Assembly (NCBI GenBank): GCA_942493055.1
Contig: OW818680.1
Span: 2,108,001-2,172,000, forward strand
DNA length: 64,000 nt
DNA from: CAIZQW01 sp942493055
Lineage (GTDB): Bacteria; Verrucomicrobiota; Kiritimatiellia; RFP12; UBA1067
Reading direction: 5' to 3'
Shown: positions 7,876 to 15,906 of the stretch, in pieces
Position numbering within the stretch: position 1 is the stretch's first letter
Layout: every line of letters starts with the position of its first letter
Position numbers and translations under genes: made by a program
Notes under the pieces: model-generated
What the model was told of the DNA's origin: nothing
Seen by the model: the letters and a program-made list of their open reading frames with translations, nothing else
Databases searched by the model: none

Positions 7876-10800
7876 GCGAGCCCTTCTCTCTGCCCTTTTT
7901 CGCTGCCGGACGCGCTTTCGTCCTTGGGCAGCCACTTGGCGATCACACGTGCCAGAATCTTCATTTCAACAGGCTTGGAAACATAATCATTCATCCCGGC
8001 TTCAAGACATTTTTCGCGATCACTTTGCATGGCGTGGGCGGTCATGGCAATAACGGGTATAGCTGAATTGATCCGTTTATCTTTTGACTGCCTGATCTGG
8101 CGCGTGGCTTCATAGCCATCCATCTTCTCCATCTGCACGTCCATCAGCACCAGATCATACGTTTGCTGAGTCAAGGCCTCAAGGGCTTCGATACCATTCT
8201 CAACGGCATCCACAGTCAAGCCGAGTTTGACCAGCGATTTTTTGGCCACCAACGTGTTGACAGGATTATCCTCCACCAGCAACACATGGCCCGTGAGCGA
8301 CACGCTGGCGGCAGCATCTTTCTGGCTCCTGGCTTCTGAAGGACTCTTTGTCGCGGGAGACGGCGATTGTCCGGCCATGATCTCGATAAGCGTGTTGTAG
8401 AGTTCGGAGGGGCGCACCGGCTTCGTCAGCGAGGCGGAGAAGCCCGCCTCCTTCAGCTGGTCAGCGCTGCCCGCATGGTCAAGGGAGGTCAGCAAGACCA
8501 ACGGGATCTTGTCATAAGCCGGTTCACGGCGGATGACCTTTGCCAACGCCACGCCATCCATAAAGGGCATTTGCATATCCAGGATCGCCGCCTGGTAGAA
8601 GAGCCCCTCCTGTTGAGCCTTTCTCAGGAGCAACAATGCATGAGGACCATCTGAAGCCAGCTGGACTTGGATTTCCCATGAACGAAGTTGCGCAGCCAGC
8701 ACCTGACGGTTGGTCTCGTTGTCATCCACGACCAGTATAGAGGTGCCGCGGATGTTGGAGATCTGGGGCGTCGTCACTATATTGGCTTCGCCCTTAGCTG
8801 GCGGACTGACCTGGAAGCGTGCGGTAAACCAGAAGAGGGTTCCCTTGCCCGGCTCTGATTCCACCCCGATCTCCCCGCCCATCATCTCCGAAAGCTGTTT
8901 CGCGATCGTCAACCCCAAACCTGTGCCACCAAAACGACGCGTCGTAGAGGCGTCCACCTGGCTGAACTTCTTAAACAATAACCCGAACATGTTCTTCGCA
9001 ATTCCGATGCCCGTGTCACGCACAGTAAAGCGGAGGAGGACCGAAGTGTCCTCCATGTTTTGAGAGCGGACAGGGATGCCCGGCGGGACTGTTGCCGCGT
9101 TCGGGTCAAGCGCCACCCGTAACACGATTTCACCTTTGTCGGTGAACTTCACCGCATTGCCTGCCAGATTCAGCAAGACCTGCCGCAGACGGATCGAATC
9201 ACCCAGCAGACTATTCGGAACCTCCGGGTCAACCGCGCAGATGAACTCGACGCCTTTTTGCTGAGCTCGCAACGCCAAGGGAGCAATCACCTCTTCCAAG
9301 ACATTGCACAGACTGAATTCCAGCTTTTCAAGCTGCAGTTTGCCTGACTCGATCTTTGAAATGTCCAAAACATCATTCAACAGGGCGAGCAAATTGTTCG
9401 CGCTACTCACGGCCATCTTGGCGAAATTACGCTGCTCATGGTTCAAAGGCGTGTCCAGCAAGAGACTGGTCATCCCAATCACGCCGTTCAAGGGCGTCCT
9501 GATTTCATGACTTATATTGGCCAAAAACTCACTCTTGGCCACATTCGCTGCTTCAGCCCGTTTCCGACTGACATTCAGTGCCATTTCATTCGTTTTACGA
9601 TGGCGAATATTGACCAGCATCTGAGCAAAAACAACCAGCAACCGCTTTTCAGATTCTGTATAGGTATGGGGTGTACGCACGGCATCAAAGCCAACAAAAC
9701 CGATACAATCCGACTCATCCATCATCGGCACGGTAAAGAGGCTTTTAATGCCCTGCGGCTCCAGAATCTGGCGCATCTGATTGTCCGGCTTCAAGGAAAA
9801 AACATCCGAAATGCGGATTGTTTTGCCTCGGCGATGGGTCTCAAGCCAGCTTGACATGATGGATAACGGAATAGACTGCAGATCTTCTTTCTGGGGATTA
9901 ATGCCCTCTGCACACCACTCGTGGGTATTCCGGCACGTCTGCTGATCATACAAATATTCAAACACGTAGGCGCGATCCGCGTTGACAAGGATACCCAGTT
10001 CACCCAGCGAGGCCGCAATGGATGCATCCACCTTTTCGAGCGGAAGGTTGATGAAGGCGGAGGAGAGCTTAATGAGCATCTTCTGCATCCGGACCTGCAA
10101 TTCCAGCTCTGCCTCCGCTTTCCGGCGCTGGGTGATGTCGATAAAGGTCTCCAGGAGTTTATCTTTCCCGTCAATCGAAATACGCCGGATCGATTTCATG
10201 ATATCCATCGAGCTTCCATCCGCCCGCAATAACACCCGTTCGCTGTTGTCGACCACCTGTCCAAGATCCGTGACAGGACAACGCCCCGTTTCATCCGGAC
10301 AGAGGAAGCGATGACAGGTGGATCCGATGATCTGGTCCGCAGGTGCGCCGATCATCTCGGCCGCCTTGGGATTGACACGGTCAATCTGATGGGTCACGGG
10401 ATCGATGACCACCACGCCCACTTCGATATTGTCCAGGAGCGCACGCTGACGCGCATCGCTCTGACTGAGCGCCTCCAGTGTCGCTCGGCGGGCCTCTTCG
10501 ACAGCGATGGCAAAGCCGGCCAAACGCAGGATGTTCAAATGGTTCTCCTGCGGGACCACATCCTTCTGATAAACAGCACACAGGGATCCCCTCGCCTGTC
10601 CGCCCTGCTTGACCGCCACCCCCAGGTAGGTCTGTAAGCCGAAGATGACGATATGCGGATCGGTCTTCGCATAAGCCGAGGCCTGTAAGTTGCGGACCAC
10701 CAACGGATCATCCGAATTGGCTCGTATGACCTCGTTGCAGATCGTGCCCTCCGGACGGACTTTTGTTTGAAACGCAAGCGGGGTCTGCCATTGTCCCATC

Positions 10801-13634
10801 ACACACAAATCTCCGGCTTCCAGCCTGTTATACACCGCATAGGTGGCCCCAAGCATCTTGCCGCAGAGCTCCACCAGGCGGTTGACATTCTTCTGAGGGT
10901 CGCTTCCGAATTGCAAGAAACAATTGGCAAGGGCTCGCAACTGCTCTTCCGCCTCCTTGCGCTCGGTGATGTCCGTGTCACTCCCCTGATATCCCTTGAG
11001 GGTCCCGTGCTCATCAAAGATCGGAAGCCCATTGGTGTTAAACCAGAGAGCTTCCCCTGTTTGGGTAACGACCCTGTTTTCAACATTTTGGAAGGGCTGC
11101 TTGCTGTCGATAACCTGAAGGTCCGCACGCTTAAACTGTTCGCGCACCTCTTCTGGATGAAGGTCATAAAAGTGCTTTTTGCCCACAAGATCTTCGGGCC
11201 GATACCCCAGCACGTTCTCCACGACAGGGCTGACAAAGGTGTAAAGCCCCTGGGTGTCGATCTCCCAGGTGATACTGCGCGACTGCTCGGCAAGCTGGCT
11301 AAAACGGGTCTCGCTCTCCAGCAACTCCGCCTGTTGGGAGCGAAAACTGATATCCGTCCGGCGCAGCAGCACAAAAACCACGCCCAACAGCGCAGCCAGC
11401 AGGACACCGACACCCGCGATGGAAACTGCCACTTGATGGTTTTGCGCCTCTTTAAAGTCAGTAATGTCATCCAATATTAGCAATTCCGCCACCGGCTGAC
11501 CAGAAGCATCGCTGAACGGGCGCACCATGGCCCGCCAAATTTTGTTGTCGACCTGGAGTGCCTCCGCAGGATTATTATGTGCTTGCAGGGCAGCTCTGAG
11601 CAGCCGATAGTCATTCTTCGGAAAGGGCACCGACGAGTAGCTGATGACATGCTCCGGGAGGCTGGCCCAATAGGCCTCCCGTCCCAGCAGTTCCATCCCC
11701 TCCTCCCACCGTGAGCGGACAAGCGCGGTTTTGCGGAGGAGCAGGAAATTGATGGTTTTTTGAGCCCGGCCGATGTTCCCGATGATATCTTCGATCTCCT
11801 TGGCCACTTCCAGATAGCCGATCAAGCCTTTCGAATCACGAATCGGACATACGACATGCAAGGTAAAGGTTCCCAACGCTCCCAACTCCATCCCGGAGGC
11901 TGTTTCCCCCGTGCGCTCAGCCTCCTTCGCTGTAAAGCCGTCCACACGGTCGCCATGCTTATCCGGCGCGTGAACCCGTAACACACAGACGCGGTTCGTA
12001 TTGAAAAAACTAAGATGCGTGACGCCATAGCAGGCTTTAAGGCGCTCCAGTACTGGACGATAATCAGCCAGCAGACGCTCCCGGTCCGCGCCCCTAAACG
12101 CCTCCAGCCTCCGCTCGCCCAGAATCAGGGATTCCTGCATGGCTGCCAGGGCTGTTGTCTGCTCTTTTAGAAGTTGTTCAAGATCACCCAAGGCCTCTTG
12201 CTCAACCATTATACAGCGCTCGTTTAACCGGGTCTGTTGCATCCTGTTCAGCACCCAGCCGACCCCGCCAACCAGCACCAGAAGCAGCATCGTCAAAACA
12301 GGGAACATCCGGTGAAGGACCGGTTTTGGAGCGGCATAATCGCGCCGGGTCGCCAGAAACGCCGTGATCACGCCGATCATGAGTACCAGCATGAGCCCCA
12401 GCGGCAAAGAGGCCTCCGCAGCCACATCCCATTTCCATCGATTCGCTGCAATATCCATGCCCAACACCGCAACAACTGCGCCGGTCTGAGGATCAATGAG
12501 CGGGGAGAGCGCCGAGATCCAAGTGCCCCAGCGATCCTTCACCGGGCCTTCTGTAATCGCGATATGATCGTCAAACATACGCTTGAACTCGGCCGTGGGC
12601 TCATCGAAGATTTGCCCGGGGGGAGAGTAATCGCTTGTTCCGACGGCTTCGCTGTCCACGAAGAAAAACAGCTTGCCCTCCTGATTGCGCCCGATGAGAT
12701 AGACAAAGCGACAACGCGGCGTGGCTGAGCAGACGAACGACAGCTGTTTTTTGAGCAGCTGATACCCAGCGTCACTCACGTCGGACGCCGCGCCCTTGAG
12801 CGAGGCGATGCGTTCAATATCCAGAGCCTGCGCCACCACGCAGGACTGCTGTAATAAGGCGTCGCGCATATTGCTGTCCGCCTGCCGCATAATCCACCAG
12901 CCAAAACTGAGAGCAAAGACCAGTACAGCACCCGTAAACGGCCATATCCTCGAACGCCCCTGCTGTAACGCCGGCTTGGCCCCAACCCGAAGGCTACGCC
13001 TCAGCAGCAACGCGCCCGCCACAAGCAAGGCGAGCAACATCCCCGTTGCGGGCAACGCAATGCGCTTCAGGATCGACACGAACCATTTATCCGCCAAGAC
13101 ATCCAGCCGGAGCACAGTCCCGGAGGAACTCCCCGGAAGGGGGGAAAAGGCGCTCACAAAGGTTCCGTACTCATCCGTAAACGGGCCCACCGTAATCGGC
13201 TGCCGTAACGTGAAGAGCTTTTTCAGTTTGGACGGAGGCTTCTGATAGACAGTGCCCGGAGCAGAGGACTGCCGACCACCTTCAGGAATGCTTTCAGGGC
13301 CGAAGACGATCGCCCCGTCCCGCTGTCTCATGCTGTAGAGGCCAATATATCCGCCTGGAGGTGTCCAGCTTAACTGAAGCATCGAAACGAAACGCCGTAA
13401 CTGCTTTTCCACCTGCTGAAACTCCACCCGTGAGCGATCATCCGGCTGAAAAGGAAGAGACTCCATCTGTTTGACATTCACGGATTGCGCCGCCAGCAGA
13501 ACGTTGCGGAGCAGTTCCCCCCGCATCTCACGATCCTCTCGCCACACGAGACAGCCAAAAAAAAGCGCCCCACTAGTTACCACTGTCGCAAAACTCGCGA
13601 ATAGCCTCTTTTTATTATACTTTACGTTATTCAT
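7872..13634 (-). CDS. Giant hybrid sensor histidine kinase, three extracytoplasmic sensors, PAS/GAF, two receivers
   Basis: 1920 residues. Estimated layout: TM (~11-31), sensor 1 (~32-188), TM pair, sensor 2 (~248-405), TM pair, a larger Cache-like sensor 3 (~467-735), TM, PAS (~785-905), GAF (~915-1055), PAS (~1070-1180), GAF (~1195-1340), HisKA with His1376 in LANISHEIRTPLNGVIGM, HATPase (NAVKFTDKG, DTGIGI, GGTGLGL), receiver 1 with Asp1686 (AILDMQMPFMDG) and receiver 2 with Asp1832 (LVLMDVQMEKMDG). Sensors 1 and 2 are an internal duplication: both carry ITxGP, a GTxxSAxSPL segment and a DxxAxxW segment. No Hpt is present; the downstream protein supplies it. A strong promoter lies 27 bp upstream. 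Confidence 0.88.
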   Translation of the reverse strand: MNNVKYNKKRLFASFATVVTSGALFFGCLVWREDREMRGELLRNVLLAAQSVNVKQMESLPFQPDDRSRVEFQQVEKQLRRFVSMLQLSWTPPGGYIGLYSMRQRDGAIVFGPESIPEGGRQSSAPGTVYQKPPSKLKKLFTLRQPITVGPFTDEYGTFVSAFSPLPGSSSGTVLRLDVLADKWFVSILKRIALPATGMLLALLVAGALLLRRSLRVGAKPALQQGRSRIWPFTGAVLVFALSFGWWIMRQADSNMRDALLQQSCVVAQALDIERIASLKGAASDVSDAGYQLLKKQLSFVCSATPRCRFVYLIGRNQEGKLFFFVDSEAVGTSDYSPPGQIFDEPTAEFKRMFDDHIAITEGPVKDRWGTWISALSPLIDPQTGAVVAVLGMDIAANRWKWDVAAEASLPLGLMLVLMIGVITAFLATRRDYAAPKPVLHRMFPVLTMLLLVLVGGVGWVLNRMQQTRLNERCIMVEQEALGDLEQLLKEQTTALAAMQESLILGERRLEAFRGADRERLLADYRPVLERLKACYGVTHLSFFNTNRVCVLRVHAPDKHGDRVDGFTAKEAERTGETASGMELGALGTFTLHVVCPIRDSKGLIGYLEVAKEIEDIIGNIGRAQKTINFLLLRKTALVRSRWEEGMELLGREAYWASLPEHVISYSSVPFPKNDYRLLRAALQAHNNPAEALQVDNKIWRAMVRPFSDASGQPVAELLILDDITDFKEAQNHQVAVSIAGVGVLLAALLGVVFVLLRRTDISFRSQQAELLESETRFSQLAEQSRSITWEIDTQGLYTFVSPVVENVLGYRPEDLVGKKHFYDLHPEEVREQFKRADLQVIDSKQPFQNVENRVVTQTGEALWFNTNGLPIFDEHGTLKGYQGSDTDITERKEAEEQLRALANCFLQFGSDPQKNVNRLVELCGKMLGATYAVYNRLEAGDLCVMGQWQTPLAFQTKVRPEGTICNEVIRANSDDPLVVRNLQASAYAKTDPHIVIFGLQTYLGVAVKQGGQARGSLCAVYQKDVVPQENHLNILRLAGFAIAVEEARRATLEALSQSDARQRALLDNIEVGVVVIDPVTHQIDRVNPKAAEMIGAPADQIIGSTCHRFLCPDETGRCPVTDLGQVVDNSERVLLRADGSSMDIMKSIRRISIDGKDKLLETFIDITQRRKAEAELELQVRMQKMLIKLSSAFINLPLEKVDASIAASLGELGILVNADRAYVFEYLYDQQTCRNTHEWCAEGINPQKEDLQSIPLSIMSSWLETHRRGKTIRISDVFSLKPDNQMRQILEPQGIKSLFTVPMMDESDCIGFVGFDAVRTPHTYTESEKRLLVVFAQMLVNIRHRKTNEMALNVSRKRAEAANVAKSEFLANISHEIRTPLNGVIGMTSLLLDTPLNHEQRNFAKMAVSSANNLLALLNDVLDISKIESGKLQLEKLEFSLCNVLEEVIAPLALRAQQKGVEFICAVDPEVPNSLLGDSIRLRQVLLNLAGNAVKFTDKGEIVLRVALDPNAATVPPGIPVRSQNMEDTSVLLRFTVRDTGIGIAKNMFGLLFKKFSQVDASTTRRFGGTGLGLTIAKQLSEMMGGEIGVESEPGKGTLFWFTARFQVSPPAKGEANIVTTPQISNIRGTSILVVDDNETNRQVLAAQLRSWEIQVQLASDGPHALLLLRKAQQEGLFYQAAILDMQMPFMDGVALAKVIRREPAYDKIPLVLLTSLDHAGSADQLKEAGFSASLTKPVRPSELYNTLIEIMAGQSPSPATKSPSEARSQKDAAASVSLTGHVLLVEDNPVNTLVAKKSLVKLGLTVDAVENGIEALEALTQQTYDLVLMDVQMEKMDGYEATRQIRQSKDKRINSAIPVIAMTAHAMQSDREKCLEAGMNDYVSKPVEMKILARVIAKWLPKDESASGSEKGQREGLA

Positions 13635-13660
13635 GCGATACCATCTTTACATTGCGTAAA

Positions 13661-13689
13661 AGTATAGGGACGTCAACAAAAGGAGTCAA
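13661..13689 (-). promoter_or_regulatory. Promoter of the signalling/polysaccharide operon
   Basis: Minus strand: -35 TTGACT (13684-13689), 17-bp spacer, -10 TATACT (13661-13666). Transcription would start near 13655, about 20 bases before the kinase ATG. The next five genes follow with overlaps or short gaps, so one message of about 11 kb is likely. Confidence 0.65.
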
Positions 13690-13737
13690 TACTCAATTCA
13701 TTTTACTTGGGTTTTTTCGCAATAGGTGTGGCCGGCG

Positions 13738-15147
13738 TCAAACAGGAAGGGTCATCGTAAAGGCCGACCCTCTGTCGGGTTCGCTTTTTACGCTGACTGT
13801 CCCTCCGTGGATGAGGGCGATATGTTTGACAATGGAAAGACCTAATCCCGTACCGCCCATCTCACGGCTGCGCCCTTTATCCACGCGATAGAACCGCTCG
13901 AAGATCCGCCCCTGATGCTCCGCTGCAATACCGTTGCCGTAATCTCTCACCGTGATTGCAACGCCTTGCCCATCCAAAGAGGCCGAGATGTCGATGGACG
14001 GTTGTCCAACTGTCGCGCCGTAATTGATGGCATTGTCGATCAAGTTCAGTAAAGCCTGCTCGATCAAGCCGGCATGGATGTTTGCCGTCAAGCCAGGCTC
14101 GCAGGCCACGTGTAACCTGAGCCCCTTCTCGTCGGCACGGCCCTGACAGAGGACGATTGCGCTTTGAATGGTCTCATCGATAGAGGTCGGCCGCTTTTCA
14201 AGGTTCTGCACCGAGTTCTGCTCCATGCGTGAAAGCTCCAGTAGATCATGTATGATGGATTCGAGCTGATTCGCCTGCCGCATGATGATGCCCAGAAAGC
14301 GCTCGCAATCCGCAGGCGTATCCTTGGCGCCTTCCAAGAGCGTCTCCGTGAACCCTTTGATGGAGGTCACCGGCGTGCGCAGTTCATGGGAGACATTCGC
14401 GACAAAATCTTGGCGGACGGTTGAAAGCTTTTCGATCTGTTCAGCCATCCGGTTGATGGAGCGGGCAAGAACAGCCAAATGGGGCACGGCCGGGATCGTG
14501 AGGCGGAAGGAGAAATTTCCACTGCCGATCTGCTGCACACCCTTTTCCAAATCCGAAACCGGGCCGATGACGCGCAGAGAGGTCAAGTAGCTGATCGCGA
14601 GTGCGGCGATGAAGACAACCAGGACCAGCACACTCATCATGCGATGCGTCAACGCCAGTTCCCGCAGGAGTGTGCGCTCTGGCACAGCCACGCGGAGAAC
14701 CGCCTTCGCCGGCCCTTTCAAGGGGATGCGCTGTGCTAAATAGATCATCTGGCAGTCCAGCGTTGAACTATACCGCCTGCTCTCGCCCTGGCCCTTCTCC
14801 AAGGCTTCCCTGATTTCAGGTCGGTCATTATGGGTATACAGTTGCTTGGAGTCCGCCTCTGTATCTGCAAGCACGTGTCCGTCAGGCTGAATCAGGGTAA
14901 AGCGGTGACCGCCTGTCCCAGAAATACGATTGAATACACGTTCCACCTCCAAGGGATTGATCTCCCCTTGATTGTCCGGCAGCAAGACCCCCAGGAGGAG
15001 CGCGTGATTCTCAAGCTCCCTGACCCATTGACGAGCAAAGGCTTCGCGCGTTGAGAACCATGTGTAGCCCGCCACAAAACTAATCGCGACGAGCAGGATC
15101 GCGACTTGGAGTCCGAAGAACTGCCAGAAGAGCCTTTTTCTGTTCAT
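13738..15147 (-). CDS. phoR: Phosphate-regulon-type sensor histidine kinase PhoR
   Basis: 469 residues; the start MNRKRLFWQ at 15147 is ATGA-coupled to phoB. TM1 (~8-30), an extracytoplasmic region of about 140 residues with IQPDGHVLADTEA (PAS/Cache-like), TM2 (~168-190), HAMP, HisKA with His254 in FVANVSHELRTPVTSIKGF, and HATPase with NLIDNAINYG, DYGNGI and GGTGLGLSIVKH. It phosphorylates the PhoB-type regulator encoded immediately upstream. Placement next to two Na/Pi transporters with PhoB-box-like promoters supports a phosphate role. The PhoR/WalK families are close, so the name rests on context. Confidence 0.82.
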   Translation of the reverse strand: MNRKRLFWQFFGLQVAILLVAISFVAGYTWFSTREAFARQWVRELENHALLLGVLLPDNQGEINPLEVERVFNRISGTGGHRFTLIQPDGHVLADTEADSKQLYTHNDRPEIREALEKGQGESRRYSSTLDCQMIYLAQRIPLKGPAKAVLRVAVPERTLLRELALTHRMMSVLVLVVFIAALAISYLTSLRVIGPVSDLEKGVQQIGSGNFSFRLTIPAVPHLAVLARSINRMAEQIEKLSTVRQDFVANVSHELRTPVTSIKGFTETLLEGAKDTPADCERFLGIIMRQANQLESIIHDLLELSRMEQNSVQNLEKRPTSIDETIQSAIVLCQGRADEKGLRLHVACEPGLTANIHAGLIEQALLNLIDNAINYGATVGQPSIDISASLDGQGVAITVRDYGNGIAAEHQGRIFERFYRVDKGRSREMGGTGLGLSIVKHIALIHGGTVSVKSEPDRGSAFTMTLPV

Positions 15148-15833
15148 GGTGTCCTCATACAATAGCCAACACCACGAATCGTCTCAATCCAATCACTGCA
15201 TTCCCCCAACTTTTTGCGAAGCCCCACGATCAGGACATCCACCGCACGATCCGTAGACGCATGCTCCCCGCCATGAATGGCATCGACAATCTGATAACGT
15301 GAGAAGACGACGCCCGGGCGTCGCATAAACAATTCAAGCGCATTGAATTCGCCAATCGTCAGCGTGACTGATACGCCCTTCACTTTTGCCACGTGGTGCA
15401 CACGGTCGATTTGGAAGGGTCCCCGAACAAGGATAGCTGATGCGTCTTCGGGCTCGACCTCCCGACGGCGCAAGGCGGCTTTGACGCGGGCGACCAGGAC
15501 ACGTGCGCTAAAGGGCTTGGTCACATAATCATCCGCACCGACCTCCAACCCGGCGACGATGTCGGCATCCTCAACGCGCGCCGTCACCATAATGACCGGG
15601 ACTTGTGCGGTCCGTTCGCTCTTTCGCAGTTCGCGGCAGAACGAGAAGCCATCCATGCCGGGCAACATCAGGTCGAGGAGGAGCAGATCAGGCACTTTTT
15701 TTGAAATCCATGTCTTCGCCTGCTCCGCAGATGAGCAGAGCGCGACCTTGTAACCCTCCCGCTCCATGTTGTAGCGGACGAGTTCGCGGATATCCGCGTC
15801 ATCCTCAACAATCAGAATGGTTTCATTTGCCAT
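15144..15833 (-). CDS. phoB: OmpR/PhoB-family response regulator
   Basis: 229 residues. The receiver has Asp54 in LLLLDLMLPGMDG, acidic pocket VEDD and Lys in YVTKPF. The C-terminal winged helix carries LTIGEFNALELFMRRPGVVFSRYQI and ends GVGYCMRTP, standard for PhoB/OmpR activators. It binds direct repeats in promoters when phosphorylated; candidate targets are the repeats at 18403-18420 and 20124-20141 upstream of the two phosphate transporters. No box was found upstream of phoB itself, only a run of short A/T-rich tandem repeats (15856-15896). Confidence 0.87.
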   Translation of the reverse strand: MANETILIVEDDADIRELVRYNMEREGYKVALCSSAEQAKTWISKKVPDLLLLDLMLPGMDGFSFCRELRKSERTAQVPVIMVTARVEDADIVAGLEVGADDYVTKPFSARVLVARVKAALRRREVEPEDASAILVRGPFQIDRVHHVAKVKGVSVTLTIGEFNALELFMRRPGVVFSRYQIVDAIHGGEHASTDRAVDVLIVGLRKKLGECSDWIETIRGVGYCMRTP

Positions 15834-15855
15834 AGTCGAATTGCCTTGTTTTCTC

Positions 15856-15896
15856 GAACTTTAGAACTTTAGCATTTTAGAACTTTAGAACTTCTC
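15856..15896. repeat. Short tandem repeat upstream of phoB
   Basis: Four imperfect copies of an octamer-like unit AACTTTAG (AACTTTAG, AACTTTAG, CATTTTAG, AACTTTAG) fill most of the 72-bp gap between the phosphate transporter and phoB. Such intergenic micro-repeats may be slippage-prone; no regulatory role is shown. Confidence 0.6.
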
Positions 15897-15906
15897 CTCA
15901 TGCCCT

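Noticed and set aside
9791..11470. Long frames opposite to or shifted from the giant kinase gene
   Set aside because: They are alternative-frame readings of a high-GC gene whose PAS, GAF and HisKA motifs are unambiguous in the called frame.
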